The translations under genes and the position numbers were made by a program. Positions 56,112 to 64,000 of a stretch of 64,000 nt of DNA are shown here, one piece after another. The stretch covers positions 2,619,001 through 2,683,000 of the forward strand of contig NZ_CP011477.1 of assembly GCF_001010805.1 (NCBI RefSeq). The letters run 5' to 3'. This stretch comes from Spongiibacter sp. IMCC21906 (GTDB lineage: Bacteria > Pseudomonadota > Gammaproteobacteria > Pseudomonadales > Spongiibacteraceae). Numbering within the stretch: the stretch's first letter is position 1; every line of letters starts with the position of its first letter. Under the pieces are notes generated by a model that saw only the letters and a list, made by a program, of their open reading frames with translations, searched no databases and was not told the origin of the DNA.

Positions 56112-56897
56112 CCCTTAACCTCCAAGGTATAACGCAATACGCCGTGTAACCTCCCGCGGAATAGCGCAGCCCTGAGCAACATCATTAACCTCACGTCCTG
56201 TTCATTCCTCCACTACCCCACGAGCACCAAAGCCATCAGCCACAGCGCCAAACGACCAGTGTTTTCTCAGAAGATGAAAACCGCTATTGCGAAGGGCCAG
56301 CTATAATCCGTTGACCAAGGCAAAAGCCCTGCCAATATAGAATTGATAATTAAGTGCATTTGAGAATCAATTCTAACTCAAGAGCTTATACTCCACCAGT
56401 AGCCAGCTATAAGGGAGGTAAATTATCTGTCCGCCCCCGCAGCCTTCGTAGCCCGCAACACTACAAACCGTAACGAATGGGCCGCAAAGCACGATGGCAA
56501 GAATCTAAATTTCAGAATAAATCCGGGAGGACGTAGCGCAATAAAACCGAGTTCAAATCAGGGTTGCGCAAAAAGGGAAGGTCTTCAACAAGGTTGAATT
56601 AGTGGATAAACAGGGCTTTATGCGAAGGAATCGTCATTGCAAAATTAGTAACAGCCCGTAGCCAGGCTGCTCAAGTCTTCAATACATCTGCGAAAGTTAT
56701 GGCCTGTTTTAAAGTGCTAAGCCTAATTTAGCGCACTCTGCCGACAGACAAAGATGCTGTTCTAAATACCATTATGATCAGGCCTGCACGCCCTCCCCTT
56801 TAAAATTTATAACAGAGAGAAAAAGCCAGGCCTGGTCCCAATCATTTTGGACAACAAGCATTCGTCTTCGATGAAATTAATAAGTGATTCTTAGAGG
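56112..56897. other. 786-bp gene-free interval between tonB and lptG
   Basis: No convincing coding frame of useful length with a ribosome site was seen on either strand. Twin Fur-box-like sites lie at 56344-56375, followed on the plus strand by TATACT (56387-56392). An imperfect hairpin, AGTGC..TAA / TTA..GCGCACT, near 56715-56740 could be the terminator of lptG on the minus strand. The region may be a long leader, hold a non-coding RNA, or be remnant DNA. Confidence 0.5.
56344..56375. promoter_or_regulatory. Twin Fur-box-like sites upstream of tonB
   Basis: TGATAATTAAGTGCA (56344-56358, 10 of 14 informative Fur-core positions) is followed at two bases' distance by TGAGAATCAATTCTA (56361-56375), whose left half and GAATcaATTC palindrome are Fur-like. 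The tandem arrangement supports iron control of tonB-exbB-exbD, although the distance to the tonB start is long. Confidence 0.5.
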
Positions 56898-57959
56898 TCA
56901 AGTCCGCCGCATTAACAACGCAATACCCGCAACAAAGCAGATGGCGATGGGCATAATGCTGGCGTATATCGGGTCGAAGCCATACACCAAACTGGAGGGG
57001 CCGAGAATATCCTGCAGGGTGCGAAACACCACACCCACCATGACACCAATAAACACCCGAAAACCCATGGTGACACTGCGCAACGGCCCAAAAATAAAAG
57101 AAATTGCGACCAATACCATACCGACAATGGTCAGGGGTTGGAGGACTTTATTCCAAAAGGCGAGGCGGTATTCTCCAGCATTTAAACCTTGTCGCTGCAG
57201 ATAGTCAGCGTATTGCCATAAACCGCTGATTGATAAATCACTGGGTTCCAGCACCAGAATATTCAGCAGGGTTGGGGTTAGATCAGACGCCCATGAAGAG
57301 CTTGAGTGAAACTCTTGTAAGGCCCCTTCGTCGGTCAGGGTGACTTTGCGTGTATCTTCCAGCAACCAGCTACCGCCCAGATAACTGGCCCGCTCGGCAA
57401 AGGTACTACTGCGCAGACGGCGCTGATCATCAAACTCATAAATACTGACGCCATACAACACGCCATTGGCTTGCACCGCGTTAAAGTGCATAAAAGCATC
57501 GCCTTCCCGGTGCCACATGCCGTATTTGGAATGCAGGGATGAAGACTTTTGCAACGCCACCGCCCGCTGGCTTTCAGCAATTTGCTGGGCGGCAGGAGCA
57601 ACAAATTGCGCAATTAATAAACCCGCAAAAGTAATCAATAACGTTGGTCGCATTATCGCCCAAATCAGGCGATTGGTTGACACCCCGGCAGCGCGCATGG
57701 CGACCAGCTCACTACTGCTCGCCAACATACCCAGCCCAGCCAAGCAGCCTACCAAGGCGGCAAAAGGCAAATATTCGTAAAGACTTCTGGGCACGTTGAG
57801 CAACACATAGCTCACCACCGATAAAAACTGGTAATCACCCCGAATCTCTTTGATCTCTTCAATCAAGGCTGACAAAACGTCAATGCCAACAATCACCGCG
57901 AGCACCAAGAAGATGGCCGAGGCAACGGTGGTACCAATATAGCGATTAATTTTATGCAT
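56898..57959 (-). CDS. lptG: LPS export ABC transporter permease LptG
   Basis: A 353-aa inner-membrane permease that, with LptF and LptB, extracts lipopolysaccharide. It has three N-terminal helices (about 10-115), a periplasmic beta-jellyroll (about 125-260) and three C-terminal helices (about 270-350, with ISFIFGPLRSVTMGFRVFIG). The start overlaps lptF by 8 bp. Order lptF-lptG is universal in the group. Confidence 0.93.
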   Translation of the reverse strand: MHKINRYIGTTVASAIFLVLAVIVGIDVLSALIEEIKEIRGDYQFLSVVSYVLLNVPRSLYEYLPFAALVGCLAGLGMLASSSELVAMRAAGVSTNRLIWAIMRPTLLITFAGLLIAQFVAPAAQQIAESQRAVALQKSSSLHSKYGMWHREGDAFMHFNAVQANGVLYGVSIYEFDDQRRLRSSTFAERASYLGGSWLLEDTRKVTLTDEGALQEFHSSSSWASDLTPTLLNILVLEPSDLSISGLWQYADYLQRQGLNAGEYRLAFWNKVLQPLTIVGMVLVAISFIFGPLRSVTMGFRVFIGVMVGVVFRTLQDILGPSSLVYGFDPIYASIMPIAICFVAGIALLMRRT

Positions 57960-59064
57960 TATTGCGTCTCCACCCCAGCCACCAATGTCGGGTCATGCTG
58001 TCCCAATACAGCAATACCAAGCCCAACAATAAAAACACCAGATGGATGACCCACATTCCGGGCATAGCCGGCCAATGACCTTTTGCAATGGCGTCACGGG
58101 CGGCGTTTAGGCTGACGAGGTAAATCATATACAGAACGAAGGCGGGAAACATTTTGCTATAGCGCCCACGTCGGTGATTGGTTTTACTGAGAGACACGGC
58201 AATTAACGCGGCAATAGGCACCAGTATCGCCAATGAAACCCGCCACTGTAAGGCGGCGATATCTTCTGGGTCGCTGGAACCCAGCAGTTCAACCGTATCC
58301 ATGCCATCTAGCTCTTGGCGATAGGTTTTTTCTTCGGGATCGGTCAGTAATTGACGGAGCAAATCAAAACGGGTGACTTGATAATCCATAAAACCCGGTT
58401 CACCGATATACCGCACCCCGTTATCTAACACCAAATAACGCTGACCGGTTTTAGAGTCTACCTGAAAGCGGCCACTATCGGCGGTCATTAATGACACCAG
58501 ACTGCGACCATCTTTCGCAAGCGGCTCTGGTTGAGCAACAAAAACGCCGCGCATGGATTGATCATCCCGGTTGGCACTTTCAATATAGGTGACCCGGCCG
58601 GTAGATTTATCGACCCGAAAGCGTCCTTCTACCGCAGCCTTCACACCGATATCGGCCTTACTTTTGGCCAATAAGTCCATATACGCCTGAATACCATTGG
58701 GCGTTATCGACAAACTGATCCACGCTACTATCGCAGCAACAAAGCCGGCGGGAATAAGAGTGTAGGCCAACAAGCGGCGGCGACTTATGCCACAAGTGCT
58801 CATCACGGTCATTTCACTATCGACGTATAAACGGCCGTAGGACAGCAAAATGCCTATAAATAAACCAAGGGGTAATACCACTTCCAAAAAATTGGGTAAG
58901 CGATACACCATCACCATAAACAAAACATCAGGAGCAAAATCGCCAGAGGCAACCTGGGCCAAATATTTTACAAAGCGACCGCTCATAATAATCAACAGTA
59001 GGGTAATGGTTACCGCCACCACCGATTTGAGCATCTCAACGGCCAGGTATCTGAAAAGAATCAA
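57952..59064 (-). CDS. lptF: LPS export ABC transporter permease LptF
   Basis: A 370-aa inner-membrane permease, the partner of LptG. It starts MILFRYLAVEMLKSVVAVT and contains the conserved STCGISRRRLLAYTL coupling region. A periplasmic jellyroll (about 130-255) is followed by C-terminal helices (LVPIAALIAVSLSKTNHRRG). It is divergent from pepA with a 215-bp intergenic region, the classic arrangement in gammaproteobacteria. Confidence 0.93.
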   Translation of the reverse strand: MILFRYLAVEMLKSVVAVTITLLLIIMSGRFVKYLAQVASGDFAPDVLFMVMVYRLPNFLEVVLPLGLFIGILLSYGRLYVDSEMTVMSTCGISRRRLLAYTLIPAGFVAAIVAWISLSITPNGIQAYMDLLAKSKADIGVKAAVEGRFRVDKSTGRVTYIESANRDDQSMRGVFVAQPEPLAKDGRSLVSLMTADSGRFQVDSKTGQRYLVLDNGVRYIGEPGFMDYQVTRFDLLRQLLTDPEEKTYRQELDGMDTVELLGSSDPEDIAALQWRVSLAILVPIAALIAVSLSKTNHRRGRYSKMFPAFVLYMIYLVSLNAARDAIAKGHWPAMPGMWVIHLVFLLLGLVLLYWDSMTRHWWLGWRRNNA

Positions 59065-59279
59065 AAAGTGCCTCTCTCGGTCGGCTGTAGGCTTACAGTT
59101 TCACGGGCGAATAATACCCTTTACACTAGGAACTGTTAACAGGCTTAGATTCACGCCACCTATTAAGACAACCGTAGCATTGCTTCAATTGTCGAGGTGG
59201 TTAAGAATCACATGGCCGGTGTGGCTCAAAGAAACGTGCCGCATTATTACTAATGCATCTTCAGTCTGCGAGAGTCTCA

Positions 59280-60758
59280 ATGCAAATAAGCCTTAAATCC
59301 TATAAAGATGTTGCTGCTATCCGTAGCGACTGCCTGATATTGACCACCGACGCCAAATTAAGTGACAGCGCAGCTAAAAAAATAGATGACGCCTGTGGCG
59401 GCGCACTGAGCAAAATTATTAAACGGGGTGAGTTTGCTGCCAAACTTGGTGACACCGCCTACTTACCCGTTTGCGACGGTATCAAAGCCGACCGCATTCT
59501 ATTGATCGGCACTGGCGAAGCAGCAACGCTTAGCCCCGCTGATTTTGACAAAATGGTTACCGCGGGTATTCGCGCTTTAAACCAAAGCCGTTGCCAGGAT
59601 GCCTGTTGGGTCAGCGAAGGCCTTGATGTTGCCGACAAAGAAGATCGCTGGCAGTGGCAACGCCTTGCCCAGTTACTCGAGCTGGCGTCTTATCGCTACA
59701 CCAAAACTCTGAGCAAACCCAAGCCACCCATGACGCTCAAGCGATTGAGCATTGCTGCCAGTAATAATGCCGCTAACAAAGCCGCCGTTGCCCATGGCAG
59801 CGCCATTGCCAAAGGCACCAACGTTGCAAAAGAACTGGGCAACCTCCCCGCCAACATCTGCACACCCAGTTACTTAGCCACTCAAGCCAGAGCCTTGGGC
59901 CGACGTTTTGAAAACACCAGTGTGACCGTGTTGGATGAGAAAAAAATGCAGCAACTGGGCATGGGATCGTTACTTTCTGTTTCGGCTGGTAGCGATCAAC
60001 CGGCTAAATTGATTGTGATCGAATACAACGGCGGCAAAAAAGGCGACGCGCCTCACGCCCTTGTCGGAAAAGGCATCACCTTTGATACCGGTGGCATCAG
60101 CCTTAAACCCGGTGCAAAAATGGACGAAATGAAATATGACATGTGTGGCGCAGCCAGCGTGATTGGCACCATGGAAGCTATTTGCCAAATTGCCCCTAAA
60201 GTTAATGTGGTGGCCGTGGTGGCCGCCGCAGAAAATATGCCCAGCGGCCGCGCCACCAAACCTGGTGATGTTGTCACCAGCATGTCTGGCCAAACCATTG
60301 AAGTGTTAAACACAGACGCCGAAGGTCGACTGGTATTGTGCGACGCGCTTACCTATGTCGGCAAATACAAACCCGCTTCTACCATTGATATCGCAACATT
60401 AACCGGTGCTTGCGTCGTGGCACTGGGCAAGCATGCTGCAGGTTTATTCAGCAATGACGACAGCTTTGCCGCAGAACTGCTGGCAGCCGGGCAGACCGCT
60501 CAAGATCGGGCTTGGCATATGCCACTATGGGACGATTACCAGCCCCAACTGGACAGCAACTTTGCCGACATCGCTAACATTGGTGGCCCTGAAGCAGGCA
60601 GTGTCACCGCGGCGTGCTTCTTGTCTCGCTTTACCAAAGATCAACGCTGGGCGCACTTGGATATTGCCGGTGCAGCGTGGAATGGCGGCGCCAACAAAGG
60701 CGCAACCGGCCGCCCCGTTGCCCTGCTCTGCCAGTATCTACTGAGCAAAGCGAGCTAA
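59280..60758 (+). CDS. pepA: Cytosol (leucyl) aminopeptidase A
   Basis: A 492-aa M17 metallopeptidase. The two-metal site is shown by GKGITFDTGGISLKPGAKMD, KYDMCGAA and NTDAEGRLVLCDALTY, with an N-terminal regulatory/DNA-binding domain (1-160). It removes N-terminal residues and in E. coli also acts in DNA recombination and transcription. The ATG at 59280 is chosen over an upstream in-frame ATG because the family starts with MQxSLKS and GAGAG lies before it. Confidence 0.95.
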   Translation: MQISLKSYKDVAAIRSDCLILTTDAKLSDSAAKKIDDACGGALSKIIKRGEFAAKLGDTAYLPVCDGIKADRILLIGTGEAATLSPADFDKMVTAGIRALNQSRCQDACWVSEGLDVADKEDRWQWQRLAQLLELASYRYTKTLSKPKPPMTLKRLSIAASNNAANKAAVAHGSAIAKGTNVAKELGNLPANICTPSYLATQARALGRRFENTSVTVLDEKKMQQLGMGSLLSVSAGSDQPAKLIVIEYNGGKKGDAPHALVGKGITFDTGGISLKPGAKMDEMKYDMCGAASVIGTMEAICQIAPKVNVVAVVAAAENMPSGRATKPGDVVTSMSGQTIEVLNTDAEGRLVLCDALTYVGKYKPASTIDIATLTGACVVALGKHAAGLFSNDDSFAAELLAAGQTAQDRAWHMPLWDDYQPQLDSNFADIANIGGPEAGSVTAACFLSRFTKDQRWAHLDIAGAAWNGGANKGATGRPVALLCQYLLSKAS

Positions 60759-60763
60759 GGCAA

Positions 60764-61183
60764 ATGACCAGGGTAGATTTTTATATCCTTGATAGCGCAG
60801 AGCCAGAAGACGCTCTGCGCTATGCCTGTCGTCTTACCGAAAAAGCCTACAAAAACGGCCATCAACTTTGCTTGCAAACCAGTGACGCAAATCAGAGCAA
60901 CGTGTTAGATACACTCTTGTGGGGGCACCGGCCAGAATCCTTTATTCCCCATAGCCAGAGCGATAATGACGAATCTGTACTGATTCAACACAATGGCGAA
61001 GTGGGCGCACACCATGACGTTATGGTAAATCTTGGCCGCGAAGTCCCCGCTGCATTCAGCCGTTTTAAACGACTGGCAGAAATTGTTTGCCAGGAGCCAA
61101 GCTTACTGACAGCCTCACGAGAACGTTATGCCTTTTATCAGCAACGAGGCTACCCCCTACACACCCACCGCATAAAGGTCTAA
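60764..61183 (+). CDS. holC: DNA polymerase III chi subunit
   Basis: A 139-aa HolC protein that links the clamp loader to single-strand binding protein. The start MTRVDFYILDSAEPEDALRY, CRLTEKAYKNGHQLCL and TLLWGHRPESFIPH are the family core. The ATG at 60764 lies 5 bp past the pepA stop. Order pepA-holC-valS is the usual one. Confidence 0.93.
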   Translation: MTRVDFYILDSAEPEDALRYACRLTEKAYKNGHQLCLQTSDANQSNVLDTLLWGHRPESFIPHSQSDNDESVLIQHNGEVGAHHDVMVNLGREVPAAFSRFKRLAEIVCQEPSLLTASRERYAFYQQRGYPLHTHRIKV

Positions 61184-61186
61184 CTC

Positions 61187-61603
61187 TTGTTTAAGCGCTC
61201 CCACCACAAAGAAGATCAAATAAAACGGGACGAGCTGCTGAACGAGCTGCAATCCCTAAAGTCGCTGCTGCGTGAGAAAACCAGCATCGACTCCAGCATG
61301 ATTCCGGTGCTGAACGACATCATCGACGAAGCTGAAACTGGGGCCGAAACTGAAGAAAGGCATGAGCTAGACACCCTGGCCCCCAAAGCTTCGTCACCCG
61401 ATCCCGATAACATTGACCGGGAAATTTTTATTCAAGAAGTGATAGACAGCATGATCCCGCAGGTAGAGGCCGAGCTACGTCGCCGGATGTTAAATCTCGA
61501 CGACCAGACCCTTGCCAACTGGTACCAGCACACGCCAAACCCCAATCTCAGCGACCCAAACCAAGCGATTAATGACATCGACCCTCCCTCCAGCAAGGAA
61601 TAA
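61187..61603 (+). CDS. Small conserved protein between holC and valS
   Basis: A 138-aa acidic protein that is probably soluble and alpha-helical. It starts with TTG at 61187, preceded by AAAGG at 8-9 bases. A coiled-coil-like helix (QIKRDELLNELQSLKSLLR, about residues 10-28) and a second helical region (FIQEVIDSMIPQVEAELRRR) are visible. Proteins of this type occur at the same place in related bacteria, but no function is known. A link to replication is possible only by neighbourhood. Confidence 0.7.
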   Translation: MFKRSHHKEDQIKRDELLNELQSLKSLLREKTSIDSSMIPVLNDIIDEAETGAETEERHELDTLAPKASSPDPDNIDREIFIQEVIDSMIPQVEAELRRRMLNLDDQTLANWYQHTPNPNLSDPNQAINDIDPPSSKE

Positions 61604-61738
61604 CGCCTCGCCTTTGCCCTGCCCCGGCAAAAATCAGTATACTTGACGGCTTTTTTCGACCACACAGTACGCCGCCTGCGGGTTATACTGCCCGACGCAC
61701 TGCTGCCAGACCGACACAAATTAATTATTTGGATTTCC

Positions 61739-64000
61739 ATGGACAAAACCTATCAGCCCGCCGATTTAGAACAAAAGTGGTACAAACATTGGGAAGAGAG
61801 TGGATTTTTCTCGCCCCAAGGCGAAAAAGCGCCTTATAGCATTATGATTCCGCCTCCCAATGTCACCGGCAGCCTGCACATGGGCCATGCATTCCAAGAC
61901 TCCATCATGGACGCCCTCACCCGCTACCAGCGTATGAAGGGCCACAAAACCCTCTGGCAAGTCGGCACCGATCACGCCGGTATCGCGACTCAAATGGTAG
62001 TAGAACGTAAACTGGCTGCCGAAACCCAACAGACACGTCACGACCTTGGCAGAGAAACCTTTCTGGATAAAGTCTGGGAATGGAAAGAGCAATCTGGCGG
62101 CACCATTACCAGCCAACTTCGCCGCTTGGGCGCGTCGGTAGACTGGAATCATGAACGCTTCACCATGGACGATGGCTTTTACAAAGCCGTGCAAGAAGTC
62201 TTTGTTCGTCTTTACGATGACAAGCTGATCTATCGTGGCAAACGTTTAGTAAACTGGGATCCCAAGCTGCACACCGCCATCTCAGATCTGGAAGTTGAAA
62301 ACACCGACGAACAGGGCAGCATGTGGCATTTCCGCTACCCGCTGGCCGATGGTGCCACCACCGCCGACGGCAAAAACTACTTGGTTGTGGCCACCACTCG
62401 CCCCGAAACCATGCTGGGTGATACCGCCGTTGCCGTAAACCCCAAAGACGAGCGTTATGCGTCACTGGTGGGGAAATCGATTTCGTTACCCATTGTTGGC
62501 CGCCGCATTCCCATCGTTGCCGACGATTATGTAGATAGAGAATTTGGCACCGGCTGCGTCAAAATCACCCCGGCCCACGACTTTAACGACTACGCGGTGG
62601 GCCAGCGCCATAAGCTGCCAATGATTAACGTCATGGACCAGAACGCCGCCATTAGGGACATTGCTGAGGTTTTTAATAGCGACAGCAGCGTCAACAACGA
62701 TATTGATGCCGCCATGCCCAGCGCGCTGGCAGGACTGGACCGCTACCAAGCCCGCGAAGCGATCGTGGCAGATTTTAAATCTCAAGGGCTGTTGGAAAAA
62801 ATAGACCCCCATGCATTAAAGGTCCCTCGCGGTGATCGTTCGGGCCTGGTAATCGAGCCCTTGCTGACGGATCAATGGTTTGTGTCTACCGCCACCCTCG
62901 CCAAACCCGCTATCGAAGCGGTGGAAGATGGCCGAATTCAGTTTGTGCCCAAGCAATACGAGAATATGTACTTCAGCTGGATGCGAGATATCCAAGACTG
63001 GTGTATTTCTCGCCAGCTTTGGTGGGGCCACCGCATACCCGCTTGGTACGACGCCGACGGCAACATCTACGTTGCCAGAAATGAAGCTGAAGCCCGGCAA
63101 AAATATGCCCTGGCAGCCGACTTGGCACTGCATCAAGATGAAGACGTGTTGGACACCTGGTTCAGCTCAGCACTCTGGACCTTTGGCACCTTGGGCTGGC
63201 CAGAACAGACCGAGCGCCTCAAAACCTTCCACCCCACCGATGTACTGGTGACCGGTTTCGACATTATCTTTTTCTGGGTTGCCCGCATGATCATGATGAC
63301 CATGCACCTGATAAAAGACGACGAAGGCAAGCCTCACGTGCCCTTTAAAACCGTCTACGTCACTGGCCTGATCCGCGATGAACAAGGCCAAAAAATGTCC
63401 AAGTCCAAGGGCAATGTCTTGGACCCATTAGACATGATTGATGGCATTGAGCTGGATTCCCTGTTGGAAAAACGCACCGGCAATTTGATGCAGCCCCAAC
63501 TGGCAGAAAAAATTGGCAAAGCCACCGCCAAAGCGTTTCCCGACGGCATCAATGCCCACGGCACCGATGCCCTGCGTTTTACCCTTTACTCCCTGGCTTC
63601 CACGGGTCGCGATATCAACTGGGATATGAAGCGCCTGGAAGGCTATCGTAATTTCTGTAACAAGCTCTGGAACGCCGCCCGTTATGTGTTGATGAACACC
63701 GAAGACGAAGATTGCGGCAATAACGGCGAAGCCGTCAGCCTCAGTTTGGCGGATCGTTGGATACGCTCGCGACTAGACGAAACCATTGCCAGTGTCGACA
63801 AAGCGATGAGCGCCTACCGCTTTGACCACGCCTCGCAGGCGATTTATGAATTTATCTGGAATGAATACTGCGACTGGTATCTGGAGTTATCTAAACCCGT
63901 ACTCTGGGATGACAATGCCAGCGCCGAAGCTAAGCGCGGCACGAGGCAAACCCTGATTCAGGTTTTGGAAGCCACCCTCCGCCTGGCCCACCCATTTATG
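61739..64000 (+). CDS. valS: Valyl-tRNA synthetase, N-terminal and central part
   Basis: The first 754 residues are visible; the gene runs off the right edge. It is a class I synthetase that charges tRNA-Val. The HIGH-type motif is in [17 protein letters not shown], the KMSKS loop is in [13 protein letters not shown], and the editing domain (about 200-345) includes [16 protein letters not shown]. The anticodon-binding domain has begun ([13 protein letters not shown]). The ATG at 61739 follows a 135-bp gap that may hold its own promoter. Confidence 0.96.
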   Translation, partial: MDKTYQPADLEQKWYKHWEESGFFSPQGEKAPYSIMIPPPNVTGSLHMGHAFQDSIMDALTRYQRMKGHKTLWQVGTDHAGIATQMVVERKLAAETQQTRHDLGRETFLDKVWEWKEQSGGTITSQLRRLGASVDWNHERFTMDDGFYKAVQEVFVRLYDDKLIYRGKRLVNWDPKLHTAISDLEVENTDEQGSMWHFRYPLADGATTADGKNYLVVATTRPETMLGDTAVAVNPKDERYASLVGKSISLPIVGRRIPIVADDYVDREFGTGCVKITPAHDFNDYAVGQRHKLPMINVMDQNAAIRDIAEVFNSDSSVNNDIDAAMPSALAGLDRYQAREAIVADFKSQGLLEKIDPHALKVPRGDRSGLVIEPLLTDQWFVSTATLAKPAIEAVEDGRIQFVPKQYENMYFSWMRDIQDWCISRQLWWGHRIPAWYDADGNIYVARNEAEARQKYALAADLALHQDEDVLDTWFSSALWTFGTLGWPEQTERLKTFHPTDVLVTGFDIIFFWVARMIMMTMHLIKDDEGKPHVPFKTVYVTGLIRDEQGQKMSKSKGNVLDPLDMIDGIELDSLLEKRTGNLMQPQLAEKIGKATAKAFPDGINAHGTDALRFTLYSLASTGRDINWDMKRLEGYRNFCNKLWNAARYVLMNTEDEDCGNNGEAVSLSLADRWIRSRLDETIASVDKAMSAYRFDHASQAIYEFIWNEYCDWYLELSKPVLWDDNASAEAKRGTRQTLIQVLEATLRLAHPFM

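Noticed and set aside
1-64000. CRISPR arrays, tRNA or rRNA genes, insertion sequences, prophage or attachment sites
   Set aside because: None were seen on reading the intergenic parts; all large frames have housekeeping, transport or metabolic assignments.

Overview
The window looks like a chromosomal segment of a marine-type gammaproteobacterium, and everything in it is consistent with a single genome. The strongest evidence is the conserved block lptG-lptF / pepA-holC-(small protein)-valS at 56.9-64 kb. Other support comes from TrmH, BolA, TfoX, TrhO, an MdtABC-type pump and a wax-ester-synthase-like protein. Use of a homo-oligomeric Sat with CysC instead of CysDN, the lipid genes and the many iron genes would suit the Cellvibrionales/Spongiibacteraceae neighbourhood, but that placement is inference. 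No rRNA, tRNA, insertion sequence, prophage or CRISPR array was found. The window is cut at both ends inside genes (sat on the left, valS on the right).

Layout. 0-2 kb: sulfate activation (sat, cysC) with a divergent YeiE-like LysR regulator. 2-6.6 kb: trmH, a hotdog thioesterase, an LCAD-type acyl-CoA dehydrogenase, a YheT-like hydrolase and a CitE-like lyase. 6.6-13.1 kb: a five-gene periplasmic metal operon behind a Fur-box-like site (imelysin, DUF1111 c-type cytochrome, second imelysin, DUF1513 protein, Tat-exported multicopper oxidase). 13.1-23.2 kb: a divergent WS/DGAT homologue, trhO-bolA, tfoX-like, cobC-cbiB, an amidohydrolase, a glycosyltransferase, a methyltransferase with a double-TM2 protein, and a ferredoxin-reductase. 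23.2-28.4 kb: signalling, with a lone EAL phosphodiesterase coupled to a GGCT-fold protein, an OmpR-type two-component pair and two secreted or unknown proteins. 28.4-32.6 kb: an RDD protein and a MarR-FUSC-DUF1656-HlyD exporter operon.

32.8-39.8 kb is a second iron locus. A PepSY / DUF2271 / DUF4198 / flavodoxin-reductase operon diverges from a Fiu-like TonB-dependent receptor, which is followed by a YbiX/PiuC-like PKHD hydroxylase. 39.9-45 kb holds a small secreted protein and a divergent MMPL exporter with a LolA-like protein and a putative outer-membrane barrel. 45-54 kb is a complete tripartite RND efflux operon with two permeases (MdtABC type plus an outer-membrane factor). 54.2-56.1 kb is tonB-exbB-exbD.

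The main theme is iron. Three separate places carry Fur-box-like sequences (about 6.65, 36.62 and 56.35 kb), each beside genes for a different layer of iron handling. These layers are outer-membrane siderophore uptake with its TonB energiser, putative inner-membrane ferric reduction by PepSY plus a flavoprotein, and a periplasmic imelysin/cytochrome/multicopper-oxidase system that may handle iron or copper redox chemistry. The least explained parts are this last operon, the PepSY operon, the 786-bp gene-free stretch with twin Fur-like sites, and a WS/DGAT homologue with altered catalytic motifs.
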